64,000 nt of DNA from Erythrocercus mccallii (Eukaryota; Chordata; Aves; Passeriformes; Dicruridae), in NCBI GenBank assembly GCA_013397435.1, contig VZRG01000445.1:434001-498000 (forward strand). Direction: 5' to 3'. The notes beneath the pieces were generated by a model, which was not told the DNA's origin, did not search any database, and was given only the letters and a program-made list of their open reading frames with translations. The stretch's first letter is position 1. Every line of letters begins with the position of its first letter. The translations under genes and the position numbers were made by a program. Below, one piece after another: positions 34,283 to 46,800 of this stretch.

Positions 34283-35970
34283 CAAGTTGGTGGACTAGGT
34301 CCTTGTGTTTAAGTCCTAAAGGACATAAAATTCTCAAAAGTGGCAGAATTGACTCTGACTAAAAACATACAGTAGTAGAAAATGCCGTTTACTATTTTTC
34401 TGTCAGCTCAATTTTATAAGTAATATTAACATGTACAAGTCATGCCTGACTGAAGCCTTTCAGTGTTATTTATCCCTTTTCCTTCATTGTCAAAAATTGG
34501 TTATTATACAAGGGTACATACAATTTTACATTAAAAATAGGAAAAGTAATGTCTCTAGACTAATATCTATAATGCATTCCTTGTCAGATCAGAAGTCCTT
34601 TCCTATAAGTACAGCCTTTACAAAGGAAAATGTCCAAACAGAGTTGGCAATAACTCAAGAGCTGCTTTTATGGAGAAAGTCTCTTTTCTCAGCTTTACCC
34701 AAAACAAATCCACTCAGAATGAAATTTCACAAACTGGATTCTTAAGACACCAGTGCACATTTCCAGGCCATTAACTAGGTTCTTCGCTTCAATTCTGTAG
34801 TCTAAAGAGGGTATTTTAAGCTCTACCACTTCTTCTCAACACCTCTATAAGTAAGAAAAGCCTAGTGATCCTCCATTCTGAAGTACAACCATTTCAAATT
34901 CATACTCATGACATATGGCCACAAAGAAAAGAGATTCACACTGGATGTGAATTCTTTCTTCAGCTGGCACAAGGACACATCATCACTGGAGAGAGAACAT
35001 TCTATTTTTCAACATCTACAGGCATTTGGGGTTTCATTGTGGCTAGGAAAGTGTCATGAGTTTATGTGGAGTATGCTTAAGTCTACCAGAAAAATTAAGA
35101 AAGGAAACAGAAACAAAAATAATAAAAAAATCAAGCCACACTGTAGAATTTGGACAATTGAGACAACAGTTTAACCCAGAGGTACCCATAGAACTGCCAC
35201 CTCCAAAAGAATCCAAATAAAATCATGGTTGTGAGGTAATGCTATACATATAATATATAATGTTACATATTATATATCTGATCAAGCACCAGTCTTGACT
35301 TTAAAAGTTTAAAAGTAATCTTTGTCCTAGAATGTTAGATCACTAACTTTAACTGTCTGTTAAATGTGGCTATTTCTCAGGGGTAGAGGGAGTTGGGTGA
35401 TGGGGACTAACACAGGGATTAAACCCCCTCTACTTCACAAATTTTCTCAAAGCCTCATAGCACAGGATAATGAAAAAGAGCAAACACAGACTGGAGGCAG
35501 AAAAAAACATGGGTGAGTTAGATTTGCATAAGAAATGAAATTAATTTCTGCAGGTATAAGATGGAATGCAGACAAGAACAAATAAAGTTCGAAGCAAAAG
35601 GACACAACTGAGTACAGTAAACATGTAAGATTTAAGGGAGGGGAAAAACAGAGGCATGAAGACAGAAAACATGATGTTACATTCTAATTCTCAACATCAA
35701 GCTTAAATACCTGAAAGCAGGGATGTGCTTGCTAGAGAGAATGTTTAGTGGTGATGTGAATGGCAAGAGAAAGGCAATTCAACATGTGGAACCACTCAAT
35801 AGTTTTTACACAGTTACTGTCTTTCCCACCCTCAGTGCTCTGTGCAGAGCCCAGTAGAATTAATTTCAGCCCATTTACAAGCAGGTTACTAGCCAGAGGA
35901 CACATCCTAATTGGGTTAGGATAAAAGATAGACTCTGGGAGAATTACAAGTAAATATCCTCCAATACACC
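34283..35970. other. non-coding unique sequence
   Basis: No recognised gene. It contains AT-rich inverted repeats at 35248-35275 (9-bp arms ATATAATAT/ATATTATAT). Confidence 0.5.
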
Positions 35971-36107
35971 CTATAACAAATTCTCTGTAGGGTTTTGGAG
36001 CTCAGCAGGAGCAGCTCCATTCTCTTCAGCATCATATTCCTGACTCGTAAAGGTGATCATCATTCCTTTTCTTTCCCTGCATTGAAAGTGTATCCCTGCA
36101 CTGTCTA
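35971..36107 (-). CDS. candidate terminal coding exon, protein not recognised
   Basis: On the minus strand the acceptor CCTCTTTTCCTGTTTAG ends just before 36107. The 137-bp segment then reads open for 44 codons (two leading bases) to TAG at 35971-35973. The product includes DSAGIHFQCRERKGMMITF and an acidic end with EYDAEENGAAPAELQNPT. It is hydrophilic and balanced, coding-like by eye. No minus-strand poly(A) signal is seen within about 1 kb. It lies 250 bp beyond the 3' end of a CR1 copy on the same strand but is not CR1 sequence. Confidence 0.28.
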
Positions 36108-36360
36108 CTAAACAGGAAAAGAGGTTTGCCAGTGGGTACCTAGGTACACCTTTTGTGGCCCCATTATGGTAGTACATTTATATACCAGCAAAGAAACACT
36201 TCTGCAGACAAGGCTGCTGATGCACAACAGCCCACCCCGAGACATAACCATTAAATGCGATGCTCTCACACAAGGGTTGACCCTCATATCAACTGACCAG
36301 GTTCGATTAAACCTATGACAGCAATTCCATACTTTGCACTGAGCCAAGAGACCTGTACCT

Positions 36361-37163
36361 ATCATAGAACCATAGAATATGCTGAGTTGGATGGGACCAT
36401 CAAGATCATTGAATTCAATTCCTGGTCCTGCACAGGACACCCAGCGAATCAGATCATGTGCCTGACAGCATCGTCCAAATGCTTCTTGAACTCTGTAAAC
36501 TATGCCAGGCTGGATGCTGTGACGATTATCCTGGGAAGCCTGTTCCAGTGCTCAATCACCCTCTGGGTGAAAAATCTTTTCCTGATACCAAATCTAAGCC
36601 TCCCCTGACTCAGCTTCAGGACATTTCCTTGAGTCCTCTCACTGATCACCACAGAGAAGACATCAGTGTCTCCCCATCCTCTTCCCTTCGAAGACATTGA
36701 AGACCACAGTGAGGTCTCCCCTCAGTCTCCTTTTCTCCAGGCTGAGCACAGCAAGCAACCTCAGCTGCTCCTTATGCTGCATCCCCACCATCCATCATCC
36801 TCATGGCTCTCCTTTGGATGCTCCCTAATGCCTTTATACCCTTCTTATATTGTGGCACCCAAACCTGACCCCAGCACTCTAGGTGAGGCCACCCCAGTGC
36901 AGAACAGAGCAGGACAATCCCCTCCCTTGCCTGGCTGTGATGCTGTGACTGATACCCCCCAGGACAGGGCTGGCCCTCCTGGATACCAGGGCACTGCTGA
37001 CTCATCTTCAATTTGCCATCAAACAGGACTCCTAGGGCCCTCCCTGCAGTGCTGTTCTCCAGCCTCTCCTTCCCCAGCCTCTACACACAACCCCACCCCA
37101 GGTGCATAATCCAGCCCTTGCCCTTCCTACACTTCATACAGTTAGTGATTTCCCAGCTCTCTG
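36361..37163 (-). mobile_element. CR1 LINE, 3' 800 bp
   Basis: The longest CR1 copy here. The plus strand opens with ATCATAGAACCATAGAATA, the reverse complement of the CR1 3' octamer tail, and follows CR1 for about 800 bp to 'gttagtgatttcccagctctc'. On the minus strand the end of ORF2 is readable at 36500-36697: the product contains FGIRKRFFTQRVIEHWNRLP, matching the conserved end of the avian CR1 ORF2 protein. It is 5' truncated, as usual for CR1, with no endonuclease and only the end of the reverse-transcriptase ORF, so it cannot move by itself. Plus-strand frames across it (36315-37312) are shadows. Confidence 0.95.
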
Positions 37164-37347
37164 TAAATAAATTCATACCAGTGCCTTTTTCACTTCCTCA
37201 TGAGCAAAGTAAAAAACATTTTCTCAAGAAGGACAAGTCCTCATCTGTAAATGAGACCCTGACCTTACTATTTACTACTTACGCACTACCAAGAGGACCT
37301 CCTTCAAACTAGAAAATTAGTAAAGGGCACAATTGTTTAAAAAGACT

Positions 37348-37375
37348 ACACACATGTATGTGTGTACACACATAC
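37348..37375. repeat. alternating purine-pyrimidine tract with palindrome
   Basis: Twenty-eight bases alternate strictly between purine and pyrimidine. Inside, ACACACAT (37348-37355) and ATGTGTGT (37358-37365) are perfect inverted arms with a 2-nt spacer. Such tracts are prone to Z-DNA and cruciform formation. Confidence 0.85.
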
Positions 37376-37691
37376 TATACCCCCTCCACCCAGCCAGCCC
37401 TGAAGATCAAAGTGCGGGAAGCTAACTCACAGCTGCTGTGTTTTTAGCAGCTACTTTGCTAGCCTGAAGTCTGATGTCATCCTACCTAAGGTCCATAACT
37501 TGACAAAATAAAGAAATTACTGTTAAGTAATTAACGTTGGAGAAAAAGTTTTCACATTCCAGCTAGGAAACGAGAGACCAGAAAAAGAACACAGCAGATC
37601 AAACTCATGGTTTTACACAAGACACCTACAACATGGCAAGAAGTCACTTAGTGTAACACACTATGACTGCATGGCCACCCTTTTCAAGGTA

Positions 37692-37880
37692 CTTGTGAAG
37701 CACTGAAACAGGTTGCCCAGGAAAGTGGTGGAGTCACCATTCCTAGAAGGATTTTTAAAAGTCTCAAAAGATTTAGGTGCCTAGGGACACAGTTCAGTGG
37801 AAGACTTGGCAGTGCTGGGTTAAATGGTTGAACATAATGATTTTAAAGGTCTTTTTCAAACTAAACAATTCTATGATTTA
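37692..37880 (+). mobile_element. CR1 LINE 3' end
   Basis: Follows the CR1 ORF2 end and 3' UTR in plus orientation from 'gcactgaaacaggttgcccag' through 'gtggtggagtcaccattcc' to the tail ATTCTATGATTTA. It is heavily diverged and lies about 500 bp from the opposite-strand CR1 at 36361-37163. Confidence 0.85.
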
Positions 37881-40800
37881 AAGGCAAAATGAATAGTAGA
37901 ATTTTCCCACCACAACTTAATGACTGGGGAGGGAAAGGGCATGGACTTCAAAACCCAACAAAGGCACAGTTTTGCATTCCTCTTCCTAAGCCAATATGTT
38001 GTTTGACATTAATGCATCCTCATTTAAGATCAGCAAACAAAAGGCCCCATACAGCATACAGGACACACAGTGAGATTTCAGCTAACATACATCAACAGTG
38101 CACATACAGATGCTAGCAGGGTTAATCCCATCATATACAGCCATGGAATCCTAGATCTACTTTGGCTGTATCTTCAATTTTGGATGTCTGTAGCAACCAG
38201 TTTTGTTTTCTTTTTCAGTTTCCAAGAATCAATTTTCTCAATGGGTAGCTAGCTGATCATGTGCAAAAGCCAGTAATTAAACTCAGTCATCGATAAGTTA
38301 AGTCTTCAGTGTTAGTGCAATTATCCAAATTTTTAACCTTTTTCTGCTTCTGAACTACCAGAAAAATTCAATTACCTTGAAAATTTAACCCATTAAATGC
38401 TCCTTTGACAGTGAGTGCACTGTATTCAATCACAATTTTTTTTCTTGGCTAAAACCAGAAGTCTATTTAGAGTCTATGCAAAATGGCTTTTTCACATTTA
38501 ATAATTACTTAACAAGCAATTTTGTGTCTTTGGACTTGAAATTAAGTTTTGAACCTCAAATATTTACCGAGTACATAATATGGGGAAGAAAGCATTCTTT
38601 GCATTTCACTAAAGAAAATACAATCCGGATTCAATTCATTCTGCATCTGTACCATAAAACCTGATGTAAGCATATTTAGACACCAATAAAACTGTTACAA
38701 TGCAACATCTCTTCACTGTATCATGATACTAATGAATAACATCTTCAGTGAAGAAAAAAGATATTTTTTCCTTGAGGAATTTTAGCAATACATATATAAA
38801 TAAAATCACAAAGTGATTTTATATTAATTACAATTTCACAGAATATCAAAACTTGGCCTGTATGGATCCCCTCAGTTACTCTCTTAAACTGAGGTTTATT
38901 ACTTAGCAGTTTGAAACTGTTGCCTATTGATCCTTGAATGAAAATACATAGAAAAGTTTAGGTTAACTGAGCAGATACCATTCAAGTCAAATTAATAGAC
39001 AATGCAACATCATATTCAAGGTTTCTGCATTTATTTTTTGTACTTGCTAAAATAACATTATTATTTGAAACATTTAGATGTCATGGAGAGTGACTTTGAT
39101 TTAAAAAGAAACAAAAATAGTATCTTAAGATACCCACAAGTTTATAGGTAACTATACATTCTATTACACTGGTGTCCGACAATCCTTAAGTTGTTCCCAG
39201 TTTAATGTAAAAAAACCCCTGGAATTAATAATTTAAGTTTGCTTCTTAGACATTGCCAGGGACGTGTTCATTCTTAAGGGCTGTTTGTGAACTAACTGAA
39301 GTGGCAGTAATATTACCATAACACAATTAAACCAAATGAAGGTGTCTTACATTTGCCTAATTAAGAGTAATAGACAATCTCTAAATTCAGTTTAAGCCTA
39401 AGTCATACAGTGCAATCCAAATGAGTCTCCCCTTCTTCTGCCTTTAACTGAATCCTTTAAGAGAAACATCTGGTCTCAGATTTTAACAAGAACAGCTAAA
39501 TCTTCACAGTCAACTTGATAATTCACTTTTGAGAAAGAAATTCCCATACCCTCTCTTCCACTTCCCTCCAGTGGAATCTTCACAAAAAATCTTCACCCAA
39601 AAATGCTGCTGGCTCCCCTTCCTCCACTCCCCAAACTCTGCCTGGCATGTTTGCCGATAAGTCATTTGCTTATAAGCTTCTTGTTAGGAACATTTAAAGT
39701 CTGAGCTTCCATGCCTCCAGGGCTGGAAGCTAGGGAACAGTCAAGTGGGGAAAGGCTTTTGCTGCCCGCAACTATGAAGCTTTACTGGACTGACCACTGG
39801 AGCTTAAAGCTGACAAATTTACCTTCCTGAGTAAAGCAGTAATACACAGGTAGGGAAAGACTACAAAGGTTATATAACAAGACAGAACACTGTAATTAAG
39901 GGAAAGCATCTCATATCTACCTCTATGTCCTTAGGTAGCTTACTGGAAAAGCCTAGGTCCTCTCCAGTTATCTAAAGGGATAATTAAAAGGAAAAATGTT
40001 GCTTAATTTTAGAGACCTCATGATGGATGGGCAAAGAACAAAAATATAACGCGTTCAGGTAACAAGTAAAAATAATCCACATTCTCTCTTGAAAGATGTA
40101 ATGTTTTCCAAACTAGCTTGTATTCACAGAACTGTAAAGGCAAGCATCCATATTCTGCATGAAATAGTGCTGTTGCTGATGCTTAAACTCTTGTTAAATC
40201 TCTCCCATTTTATAGCTAATCACATTTATATAGCAGGCATGAAGCACTCTACAAGGCCCTTGCTGAGCTGTTCTTGTAAATCAAAACCTTATTCCATCTT
40301 TCTGCTTGCTGGCAGCAGAGCAAGGTTACTTTTACCATTTATGGTTATAAAACACATCCAACTTTTTCCCCCTTCAGTTGCTGCCTTTTTTCCACTATTA
40401 TTTCCTTCTCTCTCTCACTCCAAGAAAGATATTCCAAGTTCAGCTAAACAACTTCAGAACTCATCTATAACATTTTTCTTGTACACTTACAACCTCATGA
40501 AAACATCTAATGAGAAGACAGCGAAATATTAATACAGTATTTAGGTCAAGAGCCTCCTTCTGACCTCAAGTCGCATGAAACAAACAAAAACCACACAAGA
40601 ACAGCAGGAGCTCAGAAGCTCTTTATGATAAGTTATCACTATATGGCCCATATGTGTATAAAGCCCAGATCAGACTGCGGGTGCTCAGAATGATACTTTA
40701 CTCTGATATAAACGCTCAGTTCAACATGCAAGCAAGAAGAATGAAGAAACAGTTAAATAGTTAAGTCTTACAATCTGACCCACCTATAAGCAGCCACCAC

Positions 40801-43800
40801 ATTCTGCAATAAAGCAAGATTAAGAATGAGGGGAAAAAAATTCCTAGATTTAGATACGCTGTCCAATTACATCCACCTCTCCTGGCACACAGGGTATTAA
40901 ACTGAAACAGCCTCTATTTACGATGACCACAGACTGAAACACCAGATTCAGTTTCTTGTCAGGCCTGGTTCCGTTTTTCCCTCCTCCAACTTGGAGCCGG
41001 AGTATCCAGCCACAGAAACAGGACACTCTCTGCCCTTTCACACACCTCCGCAGGGCACATTATCAACACAGCTCTGTAAGAAGCTATATTGCATGGAAGA
41101 ACAAGGATGTACATTGGAAACTCCTGAATTTTCAGCTAGGAAGGACTCTGGCCCACATTGCATATGGGAGCAGTCAGCACACATGAAAATCATTACAGGG
41201 ATGTTATTACAGGAGAACACATGTCCAGCTACAAAAGCAAAGCAGCTCTGCTGCTTAGAAATGAAATTTTTCCAATGGACATGAAATCTACAGTGCTTCA
41301 GAAAGATATAGATACATTTATGGACTAAATCAAGTTAATCTGAACATCAAGAACATCCTCTGTTTTTTAAGAATGCCAGCCTATTGTTTAAAATTTGATG
41401 TTCAAAAGAAATTAAAACATAGCAGATTCTCACATATAATTCTTACAGCCATCTTAGGGATTTGCCACCCCAGAGAAACCAGAACTGAAAATTACTGACC
41501 TTTAAACTTAATATTTCCTGAATCTTACAGGTGAAATGAACAAGCTACAGAAATGGTGATGTACAAGTGTACAGAAAAAGGCTTCCTAAGGAGATTATTC
41601 CCACATTAACTGTGTGGCTCATGACAACCAGCTGGTTTGTGGACCCACATTACTCCATTCTTTTTGTTCCATTCTGCCTCAAGAAATCTGCAAGCAATCA
41701 GTAAAAATGATGCAACTACCTGCTTATCAAGGGGGTTTGGCTCTTCTGATTTCTGGAAGCATGCCTTAAATAAAGCTGTTCACTTAAAATATGTTTGATT
41801 TTTGTGCATAATTTATTGTACATATTCTATGCAGATGTGTGTAAGCATAAACTGTTGTTACAATTTTCCACCTGGATATTAACAGTGACTGCACTGATTA
41901 ATGGCTCCATAACTATTACATCATTCTTGACTTCATCCCTTGCAGTTAAGTATATTTCATGAACAATGGAACAGAGGGTAATCAAAGGAAATCAATTTTC
42001 AAGGTCCTAAGTTCCTGACACACAGACCACCTGCATGAGGTGCTCAAAATATCTTTGCATCCTGAACTCAAGGGCAGGATGAGGCAACAGAAGCGTTTGG
42101 AGTAAGAGCTGGGTGGTGGAAACTGGGGAAATGGAAGCACATAATGAGAGAAAGGGAGGGAGTGGAGCCATGCAAAATCCTGCTCTGCCTGCAGAAGTAG
42201 CCTCCCCTTCTCCTGAGCCCAGCAGGACAAGGTACCAAGAAGTGAGGCTTCCTTTCACCCACAGAGGGAGTCCCTGGGGAAGAGCTGCAAAGAACAATGC
42301 CAATGAAGGTACCTTCATGCTTGTATTCTCTTCTTCATGACCTCACCCACACAGAGGTCCTCACAGCTGCTACCTCTACCTTCCTGCCAGGAAGAAAAGG
42401 CAGAACATGCGCTGAATCACAAGAACTCTAGAAATCAGGTTAACTGTATATACTTTCTGATAAGAAACTTCAGAGCCATTCTCTCTCATACTTAACATAA
42501 TTAACTACAGATGAATGCCTTTGAGAGCTCATCAACAAAGGCAGAGAAGGAACTTGCTATAACCTTTCAGCTCCATAGTTCCCCTATCCCAAATCAAACC
42601 AAATGAAACATGGGTTGTTTATTTTTCAAAAACAAAGGTCAGATTACAGTTTCATGAAAGGTGAATAAATATCTGAAGTAACACTATTAAGTCAATGGAG
42701 ATCCCCTGGATTTGCACAAAAAATCCAGCTCATTGTATTCTAAATTGCTAAAAATGTGGTTGACATCATAACACAGTAGCTGAAACATTTGAAGAAAACT
42801 ACTTGCATGCATTTTTCTGAGCAAAAAGAGCAGAAGGTTAGATTCAAATCCTACTGTCAACATAGCAAAGGTCAATATTAATATTTTCTTCTCATGTAAT
42901 GAATTGTCAGATCTCAGCTATGCTGCTGTCCTATTATCTCCTGGGAGGAAGGATAAATTGGTTAATATAGTTCTTTCCAAAAAAAGCCTTCAAAAGCAGA
43001 AACATCTGGTATGTTCATTAGTCACTATTTGGCCTGAGTTCAGAAGTAAGGCAAACTACAAATCCCATTCCCTTTCTCTTACCTAGAGAGGTCACAGTAA
43101 ATGGGAGCCTAGGTTTACGGAAATCATCGCTAACTGGAAGGAAGATGGCTGTGAAACTTACAGATACACTTTGTTTCCTGTTCTCAGCAGCAAAAAAATG
43201 CATTCACACACACTATCATCTAATGGCCATAGGAAGTCATATGATTTACAGGAGACATGGAGACTCAGGTAGTCAAAATATTTTTAAATGTGGCATTAAA
43301 AGAACAGAATATATTTTTTTAAAATTTAAAGTATGCTAGGAGTTAGCTCAAAAATCTAAGCCTACAGCAACATGAAAACTGTAAAGAGTTTCAGAAGTTA
43401 TGCAGTGTGAATTAGTCGGAAACAAAGCCAAGAGCTGAATCCAGATACCAGAAGTTTGCATTTAACTCTTCTGGTCAGTTGCCCGTGCAACTGGACTGAG
43501 CAATATTGGAACCACACCCTTGTTTTTACATTTAAGAAGATGTATGGTTCAACCCTAATTCAAGCCTGCCAGAGTTGGAAAATAAACATCAGAGCCTTAT
43601 CAGTCTTTTGCGAAGGCTGGACTATCCTAAACAGCAGCCATTTAAAAGACAAAATACTGGTTTTTAACTCATCATTCGAGAGAGAAGTAAAAATAACATG
43701 CATGAGGCCCACTGTCCAAAGAGAGCTGTGTGATGGGATGAGATTATTAATGGGATAGTTGAATCATAGCAAAATCCACAATAGGAGTTTGCTGTTGTGA

Positions 43801-46800
43801 TGCTCAGTATTCTTATACCAGGAGTTTAGACATCTCCTACCAAAGTCCCTAAAACTGTGGGCCATCTTTCTACATGCACATAATGTGTTTTTCACACCTG
43901 ATTTAAGGTAAAATTTAAGGTTAAACATAGTACACCCAACAATGTCATAATTACATGGCACTTAGGTCATCACTTCCAACTACCCTTAGGCAGGTGAGGA
44001 GTTTTTACATGCAACCTGCCCCAAAGGTGTCTTGACACATCAGAAAGACAGGCAGATGCCACTCTATCCAAAATATGCCGTGAGCCCTACACCTGAAATA
44101 TTGGTACCACAATTCAGGTGAGTACAGAAAATAGAGTAGGTCTTTGAAAAAGCATTGTCTGGTTTTAATATTAATTGAGGCAGAAAAGCTCCAAAGAGAA
44201 GATTTTTCAGAATTCATAAACACGACAAAGACACGCTAAAGTTTTACAGACTTTCCTAATTACACAGTGCTTGGGTTCAAAACCATGACTACTGTTTCAA
44301 CTTAGGTCATATACCACTTTTAAGTTTATTTAAAAGAAATTCAACCTAAAATTTTAGACCATAGTCTTGCATTGAAACTTGTTTGTTACAATTATTGACC
44401 ACCTTCTGATCCACTACATACGTCTCAGCTATTCAAGCAAACAGACAATTAAAAAAAAGCAGTGGAGTGGAATGAGGGGTTACCAGCAGGTTTTATAGGC
44501 ATTTACAAACAGAAGGCATTCGCTATGTACCTGGGAGATGTCTCACTCTTCCTGACTTTACTTGTCCTACCCTGTCTCATTCTTCCTGTTCAAGCAAAGG
44601 CTTTAACCACTCAGACTTTTATCTTTCCCCATTCAAATACCTGTCAGGCTCCTTTTCATTTTTACAGATGGCTGTAGGAGACAAACACTTCCTCATCCAG
44701 CGTCTGTTTCTAACTTTTTAGCATTTGGAGGTCAGGGATGTGAGTGTGGAAAGGGTGGGATTTTTGTGTTGGTTTTTCTCCTTCTTCACAGGCTGTTCAT
44801 CCTTGCTTCCTTACTTTCTCCACTTTCTCAGTACAAACCACAGCATCTGTGCAAGCAGTAGAGGGATGGCACTGGGAAGCTAGGAAACAGTTTCTTGATC
44901 AGCTCTAGTGCTCCTGCAAATGATCCTAGGTTGTGTTCATGGTGATATCGAAGGTTTTAAAGACAACTCTTATTAAACACAGATGCTCCAGGGTTTATGA
45001 ATCAATATAATTTGGATCAGGCACTGCAAGGGTACAAGATTCTGACAAAAATTAGCCTAACTCAAACCAGGGACTCTGAATTCCACAACTAGAGAAATAA
45101 ACAATAGAACTTCAGTAAAAATTATAGTATGACTACAAAATATTTTTTTCAGTCTTCACAGTTAATATGCTGCAATGAAAAAGGCTAAAAAAAAGTTAAA
45201 TATCAACAGCACATGCTACAGACACACCAAGAACTGATTCAATTAAACTTCTGTGATCCTTTTGTACAGGGTTATCTTTATGGTTGAATAGCTTCAACAC
45301 ACATTTAAGAGCACTGCTTAAGACTGTAAGAAGCTCATCTGCTCCTCTTAAAAGATCCAAAATTATATTTTATACTATTATAAGATCACCACATATTTAA
45401 AGAGAGGGGAGGGGGTGGCATGAACAGCACAATGTCATTTTATACCTGAATTATTTCGAGAAACTTAGCTTTTTCCATAAGAAAATGAAGTTTAATTTCA
45501 TCTCATTACTTTCCATATCTAGCTGCCTCTTGGTTTCTAGCAGCCCTAGCAATTTCAAAACTAGATAACAGCTATACTTTTTCAGGCAGTAATCTTACTA
45601 AAATTGTTAAATATTTCTCAAGATTGAAAAATGGAAGGACATCTCCTTTTGGTTTTCATTCTCTCTTTTTTCTTCAAAATAAGCTTGTTCTCTTTACCTT
45701 CAGGGATCTTTAATATTTACTATGCATAATTTGCATTACTCACCAATTTCACTTTCAGAAAATAAAATTTTCAGCTTTTGTTGCTTCCATTTGTTTTTAT
45801 TCTTCCTGGCAAACACGCTCCTACTTGCCTATAGCACCAATGTGAACCCAAAAGGGTGAAACTGTACCTGGAAAATACCCTGAGCCTACAGTCTTAGTAA
45901 CTCACTGAGAAAACCAAGATGTTTTGAAAATGTCATTCAGCATCCAGAATTTGGAAGTTAATTCTAACTCTATCAAACTTCAGAGAGGTTAACATCCCAA
46001 GACATACACTATTTTAGTGAGAGCCTACAAACCTTGATACAGCAACTAAGCACATTTTATTAACTGAGGTGGAGACTAACGGGGTACATCCTGACCTTCA
46101 TATCTATAGCAAATAGTGATCCCTTTTATATACAGGTATTTGCTCTAGCAAAATAGTTTATTCGTTTACTTTGGATCACGCTTTCAACAAAATCCCTGAA
46201 CAAGTTTTCATATGCTTCACCTCCTTCCCATATACAGAGGGACGTCTAAGCTTCTAAGCTCTGTTTTATCTCACGTGTTTCTACAAGGAGTATTCTACAT
46301 GTTTTCCCATGTGCCATTTTGCTAGATTTTCCTGTAATTTTAATGCCTAGAAAAGTTGACCCTACAACCGAACAGTAGATTAAAATAAGGCTTCCTGGAG
46401 ACACTTCACAAAACCTCTTGGATATTTCAGAAAAGGTACCCTGGCAGTTGCATCATCAGAGATACTTTTCTAGCCTGTGAGGCAATTCAGATCCTGGTTT
46501 TCTTCAGGCTACTATTCTCTAAAGGGAAAAATACACTATTTTGTAATAAAACTGGAAAGATTTTATCTTTCATATCAGCAGGCAGAGTCTGTCCATAGTG
46601 TGAATACATTCAACTCCTAAATGCCAAATCCATTTCCAATTTACAGATTAAAACCGGCACTAGGAAAAATACTTGTCTTTAGACAAGTCCAGCACAAGAG
46701 CAGACAAGGGACAGAGTCTTCAAAAGGTCATAAATAGTCCCTTTTAATTTTTAGTTCTTCTATTTCACAGCAGTGTCAGCTGTTAGCTACAAGTGTATGT

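Noticed and set aside
36315..37312. Several plus-strand frames including one of 147 codons
   Set aside because: They are the opposite strand of the CR1 copy at 36361-37163.
40089..40532. 147-codon plus-strand frame
   Set aside because: Product has no motif, leans on Leu/Ser/Phe-rich composition and lacks exon boundaries.
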